Part shown: in pieces, positions 6,810-7,003 of the stretch
Numbering within the stretch: the first letter of the stretch is position 1
Layout of the letters: each line of letters begins with the position of its first letter
DNA from: a bacterium
GTDB taxonomy: Bacteria; SZUA-79; Acidulodesulfobacterales; Acidulodesulfobacteraceae
DNA length: 7,003 nt
Assembly (NCBI GenBank): GCA_021800745.1
Contig: JAJYYS010000084.1
Span: 1-7,003 of the forward strand
Direction of reading: 5' to 3'
Notes under the pieces: generated by a model
Databases searched by the model: none
Told to the model about the DNA's origin: nothing
Seen by the model: the letters and a program-made list of their open reading frames with translations, nothing else
Program-made: the position numbers and the translations under genes

Positions 6810-7003
6810 TCAAACTTTCAATATAGACAAGAAGGCTTCCTGGGGAATCTCCACAGAGCCTATGTTTTTCATTTTCTTCTTTCCTTCTTTCTGCTTCTCT
6901 AAAAGTTTTCTTTTCCTTGTAATATCGCCGCCGTAACATTTTGCCAGAACATTTTTTCTCAATGCTTTAATCTCTTCCCTCGCGATAATTTTTGAACCTA
7001 TCT
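6810..7003 (-). CDS. lepA: Elongation factor 4 (LepA), C-terminal 63 residues (runs off the right edge)
   Basis: LepA is a translational GTPase that acts on ribosomes in the cytoplasm. Only the end is present, in frame from base 7001 to a TGA at 6810-6812. It reads [20 protein letters not shown], then [21 protein letters not shown] and a terminal [14 protein letters not shown]. This is the conserved LepA C-terminal domain, a family-specific basic segment that reaches towards the peptidyl-transferase centre, and distinguishes it from EF-G. The GTPase domains lie outside the window. It is 112 bases upstream of lepB in the common lepA-lepB order. I see no terminator hairpin after it, so readthrough into lepB is possible alongside the spacer promoter. 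An overlapping open frame at 6742-6939 is spurious. Confidence 0.96.
   Translation of the reverse strand, partial: IGSKIIAREEIKALRKNVLAKCYGGDITRKRKLLEKQKEGKKKMKNIGSVEIPQEAFLSILKV

Noticed and set aside
6742..6939. 65-codon minus-strand open frame starting [11 protein letters not shown]
   Set aside because: It overlaps the lepA 3' end in another frame. The lepA frame gives the strongly conserved C-terminus, so this is a shadow that runs on into the AT-rich spacer.

Overview
The window is a stretch of bacterial chromosome in which every supported gene lies on the minus strand, so transcription runs from the right edge to the left. In transcription order the genes are: the 3' end of lepA (elongation factor 4), lepB (signal peptidase I), pyrR, pyrB (aspartate carbamoyltransferase), pyrC (dihydroorotase), carA (carbamoyl phosphate synthetase small subunit), a PflX-type radical SAM protein, and the N-terminal 387 codons of carB (carbamoyl phosphate synthetase large subunit). 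carB runs off the left edge.

The DNA is AT-leaning with AT-rich codon choice and almost purely A/T spacers. The lepB signature is that of a diderm or generic bacterial type I signal peptidase. The pyr order pyrR-pyrB-pyrC-carA-carB next to lepA-lepB resembles, from memory, the arrangement in deltaproteobacteria-grade organisms such as Geobacter. A low-GC member of that broad group is my best guess, but 7 kb of conserved housekeeping genes cannot fix the taxon.

Region by region: 6810-7003 is the lepA C-terminus. 6698-6809 is a 112-base AT-rich spacer holding the one convincing promoter candidate (TAGACT, 17 bases, TATAAT). From 6697 down to 1 the genes are packed with gaps of 9, 27, 23 and 43 bases and overlaps of 11 and 28 bases, with no terminator-like hairpin seen, so lepB to carB looks like one operon. 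There is no gene-free stretch above 300 bases.

Functionally, CarA and CarB make carbamoyl phosphate from glutamine, bicarbonate and ATP. PyrB condenses it with aspartate, and PyrC closes the ring to dihydroorotate. PyrR is the UMP-sensing RNA-binding regulator and/or uracil phosphoribosyltransferase of the pathway. LepB is an unrelated secretion enzyme that shares the transcript. The one gene without an obvious place in the pathway is the radical SAM gene between carA and carB. I see no sign of mobile elements, CRISPR, tRNA or rRNA, and no clearly new system. The most useful leads are the radical SAM insertion, the lack of a visible PyrR attenuator, and the unusual lepB/pyrR junction.
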